DNA of 57,082 nt from an uncultured Bacteroidales bacterium (GCA_900318835.1 ONLW01000018.1:1-57082), one strand, 5' to 3'. Counted from the stretch's first letter, positions 8,558 to 18,721 are shown. The notes: generated from the sequence alone by a model not told the origin. Program-made: numbers and translations.

Positions 8558-10768
8558 TTAGCGACGACGGCCGCCATTGCCACCGGAGCGGCGCTCACCA
8601 CCCTCGCGGCGCGGACCGCGGGCGGGTTTCTCCTCCACATAGCCTTCGGGCTTGGGAAGGAGGGCCTTGCGGCTGAGCTTGATCTTGCCGTTCTTCTCAT
8701 CGAAGGCGATGACCTTCACCTGGAACTCGTCGCCCTCTTTGATGAGGCCTTCGAGGGTCTCAGTGCGACCCCACTGGTACTCGCTGATGTGCATCAGACC
8801 TTCCTTGCCGGGCAGGAACTCCATGAAGGCACCAAACTCAACGATGCTGACGACCTTGGCGTCAAAGATATCACCCACTTCGGGAACGGTGCAGATGTCC
8901 TTAATCCACTTGAGGGCAGCAGCGATGTCTTCCTTATTCGACGAGGCGACGTCGACAATGCCGAACTCGCCTTCTTCCTCAATATTGATAATGGTGTTGG
9001 TCTCGGCCTGAATCTTCTGGATGACCTCGCCACCCTTGCCAATGACAGCACCGATGAAGTCTTTCGGAATCTTGATCTGCTCGATGCGGGGCACGAAGTC
9101 CTTATAGTCCTGACGGGGTTCGGGGATGGACTCGAGGATCTTGTCGAGGATGTAGAGACGCCCCTGACGAGCCTGTTCGAGGGCCTTGGCCAGCACGTCG
9201 TAGCTGAGACCGTCGACCTTGATATCCATCTGGCAGGCGGTGATACCGTCGCGGGTACCGCAGACCTTGAAGTCCATGTCGCCGAGGTGGTCCTCGTCGC
9301 CAAGGATGTCGCTCAGCACAGCCCACTTGTCACCCTTCGAGATGAGACCCATGGCGATACCGGCCACAGGCTTGCGCAACTTGACACCGGCATCCATCAG
9401 CGCCATGCAGCCAGCGCAGACGGTAGCCATGGAAGAGGAACCGTTACTCTCCAAAATATCGGAGACCACACGGATGGTATAGGGGCATTCTTGTTCGGTA
9501 GGCAGGACCTCCTTGAGGGCGCGCCAGGCCAAGTGGCCGTGACCCACCTCGCGGCGACTGGTGCTGCCGCTGCGTTTCACCTCGCCGGTGGCGAAACCAG
9601 GGAAGTTGTAGTGCAGCAAGAAGCGGCGCATACCCTCGATGACGGCACCGTCAATCTTCTGCTCGTCGAGCTTGGTGCCGAGGGTGCAGGTGGAGAGTGA
9701 CTGAGTCTCGCCACGGGTGAAGATGGCACTACCGTGAGCCGAAGGCAGGTAGTCGGTCTCGCACCAGATGGGACGAATCTCGTCGAGCTGACGGCCGTCG
9801 AGACGGGTGCGCTCGTTGAGCACCATGTCGCGCATGGCCTCGCGCTCCGTGTCGTGGTAGTAGCGGTCAATCATAAATTTGATCTCGTCGGTGAGGGTTT
9901 CCTCGGTATAGTTGGCATCAATAAACTCCTGCTTGATGGCGGCGAAGCCGTCCTCGCGCTGGTGCTTGTTGGCGATGCCCTGCTTGCTGAAGTCGTAGCA
10001 CTTCTGGTAGACGGCATCATGGAGGCGCTGGCGCAGCTCTTCGTCGTTCACCTCGTGGCAGTACTCACGCTTCACGGTCTTGCCGGCCTCGACGGTAAGC
10101 TCGTCGAGCACACAGCACTGGATCTTGATGGCTTCGTGGGCAGCCTTGAGGGCGTTGAGCATCACGTCCTCGCTGACCTCCTTCATCTCGCCTTCCACCA
10201 TCATGATATTGTCGGCGGTGGCGGCCACGATAAGGTCGAGGTCGGCGCGGTCGATGTCAGCCATGGGGGTGTTGATGACATACTTGCCGTCGAGGTAGCT
10301 CACACGCACCTCGCTGACAGGGCCGTTGAAGGGGATGTCGCTCACGGCGAGGGCCGAGGCAGCGGCCAGGGCGGCCAACTGGTCGGGCATTGTGTCTTTA
10401 TCGCCGCTGATGAGGGTAATCTGTACCTGCACCTCGGCGTGGAAATTGTCGGGGAAGAGAGGACGCAGGGCACGATCGACCAGACGGGCAATGAGGATCT
10501 CATGCTCCGAGGGACGAGCCTCGCGCTTGAAGAAACCGCCGGGGAAGCGACCCATGGCGGCGTATTTTTCCTGATAGTCAACGGTAAGGGGCATGAAGTC
10601 GACGTTCTCGCCCACCTCTTTCTTCGAGCAGACAGTAGCCAGAAGCATCGTGTCGTTCATGCGGACAACGGCAGCACCGTCGGCCTGTTTGGCCAGCTTG
10701 CCGGTCTCGATTTCAATCATGCGGCCGTCGCCGAGATCAAAACGCTTAGTGATAATGTGTTCGTTCAT
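8558..10768 (-). CDS. pnp: Polyribonucleotide nucleotidyltransferase (PNPase)
   Basis: Cytoplasmic phosphorolytic 3'-5' exoribonuclease, usually a trimer working in mRNA decay with an RNA helicase and endonuclease. The 736 residues match the normal family length. Order: first RNase PH-like domain ([15 protein letters not shown], then the [14 protein letters not shown] region near residue 85), helical linker, second RNase PH domain ([21 protein letters not shown] near 315), KH domain ([20 protein letters not shown], about 572-630), S1 domain ([20 protein letters not shown], about 635-700) and a basic Arg/Gly-rich tail ending GGRRR that probably adds RNA contact. It follows rpsO on the same strand, the classical rpsO-pnp order, but a terminator-like hairpin and 260 bp separate them. 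GC content is high compared with the upstream spacer. Confidence 0.98.
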   Translation of the reverse strand: MNEHIITKRFDLGDGRMIEIETGKLAKQADGAAVVRMNDTMLLATVCSKKEVGENVDFMPLTVDYQEKYAAMGRFPGGFFKREARPSEHEILIARLVDRALRPLFPDNFHAEVQVQITLISGDKDTMPDQLAALAAASALAVSDIPFNGPVSEVRVSYLDGKYVINTPMADIDRADLDLIVAATADNIMMVEGEMKEVSEDVMLNALKAAHEAIKIQCCVLDELTVEAGKTVKREYCHEVNDEELRQRLHDAVYQKCYDFSKQGIANKHQREDGFAAIKQEFIDANYTEETLTDEIKFMIDRYYHDTEREAMRDMVLNERTRLDGRQLDEIRPIWCETDYLPSAHGSAIFTRGETQSLSTCTLGTKLDEQKIDGAVIEGMRRFLLHYNFPGFATGEVKRSGSTSRREVGHGHLAWRALKEVLPTEQECPYTIRVVSDILESNGSSSMATVCAGCMALMDAGVKLRKPVAGIAMGLISKGDKWAVLSDILGDEDHLGDMDFKVCGTRDGITACQMDIKVDGLSYDVLAKALEQARQGRLYILDKILESIPEPRQDYKDFVPRIEQIKIPKDFIGAVIGKGGEVIQKIQAETNTIINIEEEGEFGIVDVASSNKEDIAAALKWIKDICTVPEVGDIFDAKVVSIVEFGAFMEFLPGKEGLMHISEYQWGRTETLEGLIKEGDEFQVKVIAFDEKNGKIKLSRKALLPKPEGYVEEKPARGPRREGGERRSGGNGGRRR

Positions 10769-10942
10769 TTGTTTTTATTGTTTTCTGTTACTTTACCGCA
10801 GCCTCGGGGACCGCCCCCGAAACCCATAAAAGTGTTAATATTCAAATTACTATCTCCATCGTCGGGCATCAAAAGACCGGCAAAAAGAAAGTGCAAAGAT
10901 ACGAAAAAATATTGATAATGAAGAAATAAAATAATAACCATT

Positions 10943-10975
10943 AAAAAAGGTCTACCCGGAGAACCCGGGCAGACC
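10943..10975 (-). terminator. Rho-independent terminator after rpsO
   Basis: On the minus strand an 11-bp stem (ggtctgcccgg / ccgggtagacc with one G-U pair) is followed directly by TTTTTTAA. It would end rpsO transcripts and leave pnp to partial read-through or its own promoter in 10769-10940. No clear TAnnTTTG box was seen there. Confidence 0.85.
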
Positions 10976-11028
10976 CAACCATAACCAAATAAATATGAAA
11001 AACTATTTTTCCTTGGTGAGGCACGGCC

Positions 11029-11298
11029 TTATTTACGGAGGCCAAGCTGTTTGACGATGGCGCGGTAGCGCTCGATGTCAACTTCTTTCAGGTAGTCGAG
11101 CATCTTGCGGCGCTTGCCAACGAGGCCGACGAGGGCGCGCTCGGAGACCTGATCTTTCTTATGCTGCTTCATGAGCTCGGTGAGGTGCTGGATGCGATAG
11201 GTGAAGAGTGCAATCTGTCCCTCGGTGCTACCAGTATCTTTTGCGGATTTGCCATACTGGGCAAATATTTCTTCTTTTTTCTCTTTTGTCAGATACAT
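11029..11298 (-). CDS. rpsO: 30S ribosomal protein S15
   Basis: Primary 16S rRNA binding protein of the small subunit platform. The 89 residues are the standard length, with the family core STEGQIALFTYRIQHLTELM, the KDQVSERALVGLVGKRRKML block and the C-terminal YLKEVDIERYRAIVKQLG. It has its own promoter (11347-11377) and a terminator (10943-10975), and precedes pnp as in most bacteria. In many species S15 represses its own translation through a leader structure; the 5' leader here is about 40 nt and no such fold was resolved. Confidence 0.98.
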   Translation of the reverse strand: MYLTKEKKEEIFAQYGKSAKDTGSTEGQIALFTYRIQHLTELMKQHKKDQVSERALVGLVGKRRKMLDYLKEVDIERYRAIVKQLGLRK

Positions 11299-11346
11299 AA
11301 CGTGTTACGTTTACTTTTTTCTATTTTTCTATTCTCAAATCGGATG

Positions 11347-11377
11347 CAAAATTACGACTATTTCTTAAACTGGCAAA
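11347..11377 (-). promoter_or_regulatory. Bacteroidota-type promoter of rpsO
   Basis: On the minus strand TTTG (11377-11374) and TAATTTTG (11354-11347) are separated by 19 nt, matching the -33 TTTG / -7 TAnnTTTG consensus. The start site would lie near 11341, about 40 nt before the rpsO ATG. Confidence 0.8.
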
Positions 11378-11490
11378 ATATTTTTGCAAAAAATAGCTTT
11401 TTTAACGTTTATTAAGAAAGTTTATACCTCATTTACGAGAGTATGGAAAACGGCAAATAAGGGGAAAAAGGCAAAAATATGGTAAAGACT

Positions 11491-11570
11491 AACTCCCTAT
11501 AAACCACCTATCAACTCCTTACCAACTCCTACCATGGTAGGTGATGATAGGGTGTCGGTAGGGTAAAAAC
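11491..11570. repeat. Dispersed palindromic intergenic repeat, copy A
   Basis: Centre cctaccatggtagg (11528-11541) flanked by CCTATCAACTCC / ACCAACTCC-type units on the left and ggtgatgatagggtg on the right. It resembles the reverse complement of copy B (31001-31081) and copy C (46872-46955). It lies between the HIT gene's terminator and the rpsO promoter, in the 378-bp gap 11299-11676, which otherwise holds only those two signals. Confidence 0.85.
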
Positions 11571-11614
11571 CGATGGTCGGCGTTCGGGGGGTGTGAACGC
11601 AGGGCATTAACAAA

Positions 11615-11654
11615 TAAAAAAGGCGTCCTGCCGGGTTGCAGGACGCCTTTTTTT
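11615..11654. terminator. Bidirectional terminator after the greA-HIT genes
   Basis: Perfect 11-bp stem aggcgtcctgc / gcaggacgcct (11621-11631 and 11638-11648) with A-tract on the left and T-tract on the right, so it has a U-run in either direction. It lies 22 nt past the HIT stop. Confidence 0.92.
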
Positions 11655-11676
11655 CGACAAACAAAACTGTTTTACG

Positions 11677-12069
11677 TTACTCAATGGCAGCAGCGATTTC
11701 GGCGGCAAGGGCCTTGAGTTCGTCGGCCGACATTTCGACATGGTGGCCGAAGTTGAGGTCACCGGGCTTGTTGAGGGGCATGAGGTGGATGTGGACGTGG
11801 GGCACGTCGATACCCACCACGGCCTCGCCGATTTTGATGCAGGGGCAGACTTTCTTCAGGCCCTTGGCGACACGCTTGGCGAAGAGGTGGAGTTCGGAGA
11901 AGAGTTCGTCGTCGAGGTCGAAGATGTAGTCGACTTCCTGTTTGGGGATGCAGAGCACATGACCTTTTACCACAGGGTTGATATCGAGGAATGCAAAGCA
12001 ATGCTCAGTCTCAGCCACTTTGTAGCAGGGAATCTCACCCGCCACGATTTTGCTAAAGATGGTTGCCAT
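11677..12069 (-). CDS. HIT family protein (histidine triad nucleotide-binding hydrolase)
   Basis: Small cytoplasmic nucleotide-binding protein of the HINT/Fhit superfamily, whose members hydrolyse adenosine 5'-phosphoramidates or dinucleoside polyphosphates. The 130 residues begin with the family start IFSKIVAGEIPCYKVAE and contain HVLCIPKQEV near residue 37 and the catalytic triad HVHIHLMP near 91 (H-x-H-x-H). The exact substrate cannot be read from the sequence. It starts 2 bp after the greA stop, so the two are cotranscribed, and it is followed by a strong terminator. Confidence 0.95.
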   Translation of the reverse strand: MATIFSKIVAGEIPCYKVAETEHCFAFLDINPVVKGHVLCIPKQEVDYIFDLDDELFSELHLFAKRVAKGLKKVCPCIKIGEAVVGIDVPHVHIHLMPLNKPGDLNFGHHVEMSADELKALAAEIAAAIE

Positions 12070-12071
12070 AA

Positions 12072-12545
12072 CTATCTCTCTATTTTAATGAGTTCGAAAT
12101 TCATTTTGCCGGCAGGGACGTTGACTTCGACGACATCGCCCACCTTGTGGCCGAGGAAGGCCGAAGCGAAGGGCGAGGTGATGGAGATTTTGCCCTGCTT
12201 GAGGTTGGCCTCGCTTTCGGGGACGATGGTGTATTTCTGTTCCATCTTGTTCTTGGTGTTGCGGATGGTGATGATGGAGAGCAGAAGCACCTTGGAGGTG
12301 TCGATTTTGGACTCGTCGAGGAGACGTGCGTTGGCCACGAGGTCCTGGAGTTTGGAGATGCGGGCTTCCAAGTGGCCTTGGGCTTCCTTGGCGGCATCGT
12401 ACTCAGCGTTTTCGGAGAGATCACCCTTGTCGCGGGCCTCGGCGATGGCAGCCGAAGCGGCAGGGCGCTCGACGGCGATGAGGTGGCGAAGCTCGTCTTT
12501 GAGTTTCTGCAAGCCTTCTTCACTATAATATTTGATTTCAGACAT
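12072..12545 (-). CDS. greA: Transcription elongation factor GreA
   Basis: Binds RNA polymerase through the secondary channel and stimulates cleavage of backtracked transcripts. The 157 residues are the normal length: N-terminal coiled coil with YYSEEGLQKLKDELRHLI and the acidic tip ARDKGDLSENAEYDAAKEAQ (about residues 36-55), which carries the catalytic acidic pair, then the C-terminal FKBP-like domain with ITSPFASAFLGHKVGDVVEV. It overlaps nothing and is followed after 2 bp by the HIT gene. The 87-bp upstream gap contains the terminator of the PorV-like gene and no clear promoter box. Confidence 0.97.
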   Translation of the reverse strand: MSEIKYYSEEGLQKLKDELRHLIAVERPAASAAIAEARDKGDLSENAEYDAAKEAQGHLEARISKLQDLVANARLLDESKIDTSKVLLLSIITIRNTKNKMEQKYTIVPESEANLKQGKISITSPFASAFLGHKVGDVVEVNVPAGKMNFELIKIER

Positions 12546-12567
12546 AAGGTCGGTTTTTATTGGGTTT

Positions 12568-12604
12568 TAAAAAGTGGGAAAGGCTCGTTGAAAAGCCTTT
12601 CCCA
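12568..12604 (-). terminator. Terminator after the PorV-like gene
   Basis: Perfect 11-bp stem tgggaaaggct / agcctttccca with an 8-nt loop. On the minus strand it is followed by CTTTTTAAAA. It closes the long secDF-to-PorV gene run. Confidence 0.88.
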
Positions 12605-12632
12605 ATAAGGATTATGTGTTGTCGTTCAGCTC

Positions 12633-13706
12633 TTAGAAACGGAAACTGGCTCCAAACGAGTGGGTGCCCTTGAGGGGCGAGGCCGACTGGTAGGAGTAGT
12701 TGAGGGTGATTGCAGTATTGTTGCCGTCCTTCTTGGACAAGGGGATGTCGACCGATGCACCGGCGCAGATGCCGTTGCTGGCAGTAGCCTTGTCGCTCTT
12801 GTCCCACAGACCGGGCTGGAAGATGTAACCAGCACGGAGCTGGACCATCTTGAGCAGGCTGTACTCAAGACCAAGCGTGTAGTTATCACGAAGGAAGGCG
12901 TTGGAGGTGAAGCTGGCTGCCACGGTGAGGCTCTGATCCCACTTTTCAAAGAAGAAGTCGTAGGAAAGGCCAATATTAAGGCAGGTGGGCAACTCCATCT
13001 CGGCTGAACGGGTTTGGACGGTGAAGTTGTTACCGCCGGTACCAATGGTCTGCAGGGAGAGGCCGGTGCCATCGAACTTCATCGAAGGACCCCAGTTTTT
13101 GAGGGAGATACCGAACTTAAGCTGGTCAAACTCGCCAGTGACATACTGGATACCGGCATCGATACCGAAACCGGAGGCCGAGACGTTGTCGGTGCTCTCA
13201 GTGACAATCTTGATGACGGCACCGCCATGGATACTACGGGTGAAACTGTGGGCATAAGCCACATTGATGTTCATGTAGCTAGGCGAGAAGGTACCATTGA
13301 TGGGCTCAGGGCAGTCGAACCGAGTAACATCAATGTCACCAAAACCCATAGCCATCACATAGGCGCCAAGGACACCGGCCTCAAAGACACGGATGCCAAG
13401 ACCAAAGGCATTGATGGAAGCACCACTTGAGAGGCCGCTGCGACCACCATAGAGCATGGTGTTGGCATAGGAGATCTCGACATTGTTGACGAAAGCGAGA
13501 CCGGCGACATTGTTAAACATAGCATCGAGGCCACGGACATTGGCGATGTTGACGCCACCCCAACCGGTGCTACGGGTCCAGGGATTGACAAGCAACTCGG
13601 AGGCACCCGCGGTTCCACGACGTTCATCGTTGCCAGCCTGGGCCGACGGAGCGGAAAGCGTCGTGAGAATCACAACTACAGCAAATATTCTTAATATTTT
13701 TTTCAT
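12633..13706 (-). CDS. PorV/PorQ family outer membrane protein
   Basis: Predicted outer-membrane beta-barrel of the PorV/PorQ group, 357 residues. PorV carries T9SS cargo from the translocon to the sortase; PorQ and other relatives have less defined roles. Visible: signal peptide (MKKILRIFAVVVILTTL, then SAPSAQAG), then the conserved start GTAGASELLVNPWTRSTGWG, the GLDAMFNNVAGLAFV strand, alternating amphipathic strands and a final aromatic residue (SFGASFRF), as expected for BAM insertion. It is last in a run after a TonB-dependent receptor and a giant secreted protein, and probably serves as partner or shuttle for that protein. It may be a dedicated paralogue rather than the general T9SS PorV; sequence alone does not decide this. 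Confidence 0.88.
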   Translation of the reverse strand: MKKILRIFAVVVILTTLSAPSAQAGNDERRGTAGASELLVNPWTRSTGWGGVNIANVRGLDAMFNNVAGLAFVNNVEISYANTMLYGGRSGLSSGASINAFGLGIRVFEAGVLGAYVMAMGFGDIDVTRFDCPEPINGTFSPSYMNINVAYAHSFTRSIHGGAVIKIVTESTDNVSASGFGIDAGIQYVTGEFDQLKFGISLKNWGPSMKFDGTGLSLQTIGTGGNNFTVQTRSAEMELPTCLNIGLSYDFFFEKWDQSLTVAASFTSNAFLRDNYTLGLEYSLLKMVQLRAGYIFQPGLWDKSDKATASNGICAGASVDIPLSKKDGNNTAITLNYSYQSASPLKGTHSFGASFRF

Positions 13707-13738
13707 CTCTGTAATAATTTAAGTGTTATCATACTGTA

Positions 13739-16700
13739 TTAGAAACCGAAGGAGTTGAGGTCAACGGGACGCATCGTGCCAAACCACTTGATAACACGTT
13801 CGCCGATGCCGGGAACCGTGACGTGGATGAGGTACATGCCGCCAGCGATGGGGATACCCGCCTGGTTGTGGAGATCCCAGTCGACGGTGGTGTTCTCGGC
13901 TCCAATGCTGGCATCGCGGGTGACTGCCGTAGGACCGAGGGTACGAACAAGGGTGCCATCCACAGTGTAGATACGGATGGTACAACCCTGTTTGACACCG
14001 TTCTCAATTCCAGTAGGCAGGTTGACGATGCGGACTTTGGTTTCGAGCTGGCTCGCGGTCTCATATTGGGAATAACTATAGTAGGGGTTCGGGACAACAT
14101 TGATTTGTCCGAGGATGGAATCAATAAAGTCCTGTCTGGCATTACTGCGGGTAGCAAGGTTCTCGAGGACGGCATCCTGAGCAGAAAGCACAAACTGGTA
14201 GGCAGGCATCTCATGGTTCATGGTCAAGGCGCCGGCATTAGCAGAGGTGGTGCGGTTAGGTGACATGAAAGTGCCGTAGGGATTGCGAACGTCTATATTG
14301 ATAGTAACGTCGCAGGGAATATCCATCGGGTTAGTAAACTGGTAACGGTTGCTTACGAGGGGCATGTTAACCCACGCGACAGAGGCATAGAGCATGGCGA
14401 TAGAGTCGCGGACAAGCGATTTGGGCGAATCGGCACCGGCATCAGCCTCATCGGTAAGACCATTTCTCAAAATGTAGTTACCACCAGCGGCCGTAGGAGT
14501 AGCCTTCATCAAACGGTCGAGCGACGAGAGCATCTGCATGGCCCAGCGACCAGCATCGTAAGAAGGTGTGTTGTAATAAGTCGTGACCAAAGAGCCGGTG
14601 CGCATGTTGCGGAACGGCTGACGAGTAGCATTCATCACATAAATGTAATGACGGCCACCCATGACATAGTCCTGCGAGCCTTCCATCGTGGAGCCATCGG
14701 GGTTCCACATCATATCGGCACCGTTGTGCTGGACATAGCGCGAATCCTCACCAAACATGATGTTGAGACGCTCGCCAGTGCAAGTGTTGATAGCATAGCC
14801 AGGGAACCAACCCATACCATTCTCACTGATATAAGCGGGGTTGCCGGGGTCGTTGCTATTGGCAGCAATGCCGAGGTCAGCACAGGTCTTACCCTCTTTG
14901 TTGACAGAAGCGTGGCGACGGGAACTGAACTTGCGGGCGTTGCCCTCCGACTGGGTAAAGTCATCACACATCTCGATGACAGGACAGCGGGTCCACTTGG
15001 AAGTATCGGCGGTGAAGACAACCTGCACACTGGGCAGATTGGCCAAGGCGCTATAGTTAAGAGCCCTATTGGAGGAGTAGACCATCAATTTACGCTCAAG
15101 AACATTCTTGTTTATGCCCAGGGCAGCCAATGTATCGTCGGGTGCCATATAATAAGTGTAGTTGAAACCTGGATGGAACGGCTGGACAGAAGTCAAGCCA
15201 TAGGGGCCCCATAAACCATAAATAACATTCTCGAAAGATTGGTCTTTGTCAAGAGCCTCTTCAACAGTACGGGCCTCGATGCCGGTACCCTTCTGATAAG
15301 CGTGGAAGTAGTCTTCATCAAGATAAGACTCGGAAACGCTATACTTGGCAGTACGGCTCGTGAAGGATCCAACAGTACCGACAGCAAATTGCGAACCCGA
15401 ACGAATCCAGTTGTACATAAAATAGGAATCGTTATCAGCAATACCACTGAGCCACCGCTTGTTCTCATCGGCAAACGACATTGAGGAACCTAAGACGGCG
15501 CCCTTGGAGGAGATACCACCGATGAAAATATACGAGTTGGGGATATAAGTAACTTCTGTGGCAATGGCCTTCGGATTGACAAGAGTCACAGAGAGACCGA
15601 GGTCGAGGAAAAGCTGTTCGTTGTAACGGCCAATCTCAAAGTCAGACCAGATGGTGTCACGGTAAGTCCAATGTCCATCGGCATAGGTAGAGTCGACATG
15701 TCCACCGCCATCGCGCACAATGCACCAACGCGTATTGTTGGCGATCGAAGTGGTATCATTCTTAGCAGCATTCTTGAAAAGGATGTTGTAGCGGCCTTCG
15801 TGTATTTTCAAAGGATCGATAACACGGACATTAATCGGGCCAAAGTTCTCTTCATAGCTAGGATTAGCAACGATGCAAGGAGTGCTCATGACACTATTGT
15901 CAACACCCGTGCTAGCATTAATATTGAGATTAAATGTACCCGGAGCCTTGGGGAGAAGTCCCTGAGTGGGGTCACCCATAAGGGTGTCGATGGAAGCTTG
16001 GCAGAGACGAAGAACGGAGCCGCCGTTACCATAGCCACCAAGGCGGATGATACGGGGACTCATGCCAAACTCAGCCTGTGCAACCTTACCTCCGTCTTCG
16101 TAGATTGTGCTATGGGGGATAACAGTGATAGGCGTGATGCTACCACCCTTTTCATTCTTGCGGCCGGCAAGATAGGGCTCCTTCTGACCATCAAGGTAAG
16201 AGGGGTCGGTCTGGGAATATTCCTTGTAACGGTTGTGGGCATAAGCAATGGCCACATAGTAGTACTCACGGTTATTAACAAGGTCAGTGTTAACACCTGA
16301 GGCAAACTGATCCTTGGTAATGCGGAACACATGCTGGATACCAGCGTTGGCACCATCAACCTTGACAGTACCTGTCAGAATACCAGTACGGGTATCCTGA
16401 GTGTAATTGGTCAAAGTTCCAATAGCTAGACTGGGATTATCGTTGGTGCTACCAACAAGAACAGAATCACCGTTCTCATCTTTATCCCAAGAATAGATTA
16501 AAGAATCATAGTAGTTCTCAATATCGCACTGGGCGACGAGAGCGGCCTTGGTGGGATCGTCGATATCAGCGATGGAGCAGTTGGCATCTTTCAGCTGATA
16601 AATCTGATAACCTTCGAAGCGGTAGAAAATATCATAGGCGTGACTTTCACCTTTCTCGTCAGTGTAAGAGCTGGGGATGGAGGAGGAAGCCTCAATATAG

Positions 16701-18721
16701 GACTCACCATAGTTGTTTGAATTGGGATTCTCATAGGTGAGATAAAGGATAACCTCATTCTCAAGTTCCTGCGCAGTAAGGGTAGGAGCATCGGGGCCAT
16801 CGAGGACTTTGAAGCAGTTCTCAAAGAGGCGCTGGCAGACATCGTCAATCTGACGAAGCAACTGGACAGAAGACCAGTTGTCACCATTGGTGGCCTGAGC
16901 GAAAGGAATACCCACAGTGATGTAGTTCAGAGCGCCGGGCTTCAAGGTGAAAGGACCGGCAGACTGCATGAAACGACGGTCGGCAGCCTTGTTGCCAGCG
17001 GTAATCTCGGTCCAAGTACTTTCAGTAAAACCATTGTCACTAGGATTATTACCATCAGTACCCCAATTCCACGGGTCAGAGTCGTCGGGGAACATGAAAT
17101 CGCAGTCGAGGTTAGTGGTACCCGTAGCGATGGCATTACCACCAAACTTCATGCGCTGGTTATTTTTCCAATAACCACGGAGGTAGTTGTAATAGTCGGA
17201 AGCCTTTGTAGGCTCACCATTGATAGCGTTGGAGCCATTGTCGTAGTACACGAAACGGCGCATACCGAAGCGCTCATCGTCGACAATATTGTTACCAAAG
17301 TTCACACCATTGATAGCGCAGTTGCCAATAGCGTCACCTTGTCTGAAATACCAGCTACGATAATCAAGAGCGAAGAAATCGTCAGCATGGTAAGAGATAT
17401 CAATAGTATCATACACAACACGTCCCTGTGCATCGACAGAGTCAATGTTGGTTCCCTTCTTCTTCATTCTGTAACTATCGAGGAGCTTATAAACAGGCTC
17501 ACTCGTGGGACGGCCAAGGATATATTCAAAATCGATTTTGGGATTGTCCTTGCCATCGGGATCCATGTAGGGACCCTGGAAGAAGTCGATACCAACTGCA
17601 GGAGGAATGCCGGAGTAGCTACCGGAACCGGGGCCGTCACTACCGTCACCATTGTAGCAGTAACCGAGACCACGACGAACATCGCAACCGACAAAGTCAT
17701 CAAAGGCATAACCCAGGTCTGGGTCAACCCACTGGCTGAAATAGGTGTCGCGGAGTTCATAGGTGGAACGGTTGATAATCTCGTAGGAATAGAAAGTCAT
17801 GTCGTTGATTCGGTCGTTGGTGGAGAAGGCAAAAGCCTGAGCACGAATCTCAAGACCGATAGGCTGGCCCTTGGTCTCGGTATGGGTGTTACCCATATCA
17901 TTGAAGACCCACCAAATGGTCTGGTCACCCTTCAGCACCTGATCGGAAAGGATGCCACCCTTGACATATCCCTGTTCGGTTTCCATGGTGGGCAACGAAA
18001 CATTGGCGCGTTCAGGATGCTGCTGTTTAATGGTACGGGGGCACAACTCATTATTGAAGTCATACCAAGGATAGTCACCATTATGGGGGTTATAGACACC
18101 ATCGTTGTCAGCATCGAAGAATGGAGCGAGGTAGGGGGTGAGGTCATCACCACCGTCACCAGTGGCCGGCCAGTTGAGGATGACCTCAGTAAGGTCATCA
18201 CCCGGATCAGACTTCTGGGTAACCACAGCTCCAGAGTAGTCGAAGTGGTCCATGAAAGCCAGCACCTCAGACTTAGTGATGATGTAATGTTTGTCGTAAT
18301 AGTTACAAACGGGGAGGTCAATGGAGGCGGTACCATTGATTTTCAGGGGACCCGGCCAGTAGTCATCGCCATCGGATCCGAAACGGAGAGCGGCAATACG
18401 AAGCTGATCGTTGACGTCGGTACCACCAATCCAGAGAGCGGCACAGAACAGCGGGCAAGTATTACTGTTCTTGGGCAAGTGATACTGGGCAATACTGCCA
18501 TCGTACCACATGTTGCCATAACCATTAATCAGGGCACGGACGTTGTTGATGTTGAGTTCAGCCGTACTCTGGGCGCGCTTACAGGCAGCGGCCTTGGTCT
18601 TAACAACTGCTTTTTTCGCGTTGGTTTTCTTGCACTCAATACATTCACGGGCGGAAACCGTCGGCGAGAATGTCACCAGCAGCAAGGAGACCAATACTAA
18701 TTTGCTGTATATACTTTTCAT
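13739..18721 (-). CDS. Giant secreted protein (1660 aa) of a TonB receptor / PorV-like locus, probable T9SS cargo
   Basis: No enzymatic domain recognised. A signal peptide (MKSIYSKLVLVSLLLVTFS, cleavage near VSA) precedes a Lys/Cys-rich stretch and a conserved N-terminal region (NINNVRALINGYGNMWYDG, CPLFCAALWIGGTD). Acidic loops such as DADNDGVYNPHNGDYPWYD look like calcium sites. The C-terminus begins NVVPNPYYSYSQYE and contains FlgD-Ig-like strands (VDWDLHNQAGIPIAGGMY, LIHVTVPG), as in many T9SS cargo proteins. It lies 26 bp after a TonB-dependent receptor and 32 bp before a PorV-like gene, and such trios recur in Bacteroidota, so a surface complex with the receptor is a reasonable inference. 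Start choice: the first ATG gives the signal peptide directly. Confidence 0.85.
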   Translation of the reverse strand: MKSIYSKLVLVSLLLVTFSPTVSARECIECKKTNAKKAVVKTKAAACKRAQSTAELNINNVRALINGYGNMWYDGSIAQYHLPKNSNTCPLFCAALWIGGTDVNDQLRIAALRFGSDGDDYWPGPLKINGTASIDLPVCNYYDKHYIITKSEVLAFMDHFDYSGAVVTQKSDPGDDLTEVILNWPATGDGGDDLTPYLAPFFDADNDGVYNPHNGDYPWYDFNNELCPRTIKQQHPERANVSLPTMETEQGYVKGGILSDQVLKGDQTIWWVFNDMGNTHTETKGQPIGLEIRAQAFAFSTNDRINDMTFYSYEIINRSTYELRDTYFSQWVDPDLGYAFDDFVGCDVRRGLGYCYNGDGSDGPGSGSYSGIPPAVGIDFFQGPYMDPDGKDNPKIDFEYILGRPTSEPVYKLLDSYRMKKKGTNIDSVDAQGRVVYDTIDISYHADDFFALDYRSWYFRQGDAIGNCAINGVNFGNNIVDDERFGMRRFVYYDNGSNAINGEPTKASDYYNYLRGYWKNNQRMKFGGNAIATGTTNLDCDFMFPDDSDPWNWGTDGNNPSDNGFTESTWTEITAGNKAADRRFMQSAGPFTLKPGALNYITVGIPFAQATNGDNWSSVQLLRQIDDVCQRLFENCFKVLDGPDAPTLTAQELENEVILYLTYENPNSNNYGESYIEASSSIPSSYTDEKGESHAYDIFYRFEGYQIYQLKDANCSIADIDDPTKAALVAQCDIENYYDSLIYSWDKDENGDSVLVGSTNDNPSLAIGTLTNYTQDTRTGILTGTVKVDGANAGIQHVFRITKDQFASGVNTDLVNNREYYYVAIAYAHNRYKEYSQTDPSYLDGQKEPYLAGRKNEKGGSITPITVIPHSTIYEDGGKVAQAEFGMSPRIIRLGGYGNGGSVLRLCQASIDTLMGDPTQGLLPKAPGTFNLNINASTGVDNSVMSTPCIVANPSYEENFGPINVRVIDPLKIHEGRYNILFKNAAKNDTTSIANNTRWCIVRDGGGHVDSTYADGHWTYRDTIWSDFEIGRYNEQLFLDLGLSVTLVNPKAIATEVTYIPNSYIFIGGISSKGAVLGSSMSFADENKRWLSGIADNDSYFMYNWIRSGSQFAVGTVGSFTSRTAKYSVSESYLDEDYFHAYQKGTGIEARTVEEALDKDQSFENVIYGLWGPYGLTSVQPFHPGFNYTYYMAPDDTLAALGINKNVLERKLMVYSSNRALNYSALANLPSVQVVFTADTSKWTRCPVIEMCDDFTQSEGNARKFSSRRHASVNKEGKTCADLGIAANSNDPGNPAYISENGMGWFPGYAINTCTGERLNIMFGEDSRYVQHNGADMMWNPDGSTMEGSQDYVMGGRHYIYVMNATRQPFRNMRTGSLVTTYYNTPSYDAGRWAMQMLSSLDRLMKATPTAAGGNYILRNGLTDEADAGADSPKSLVRDSIAMLYASVAWVNMPLVSNRYQFTNPMDIPCDVTINIDVRNPYGTFMSPNRTTSANAGALTMNHEMPAYQFVLSAQDAVLENLATRSNARQDFIDSILGQINVVPNPYYSYSQYETASQLETKVRIVNLPTGIENGVKQGCTIRIYTVDGTLVRTLGPTAVTRDASIGAENTTVDWDLHNQAGIPIAGGMYLIHVTVPGIGERVIKWFGTMRPVDLNSFGF

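Noticed and set aside
8519-10915. Two long plus-strand frames (about 393 codons each)
   Set aside because: Mirror frames of pnp caused by its GC-rich codon pattern.
17339-18700. 453-codon plus-strand frame
   Set aside because: Antisense to the 1660-aa secreted protein, Ile/Val/Thr-rich noise.
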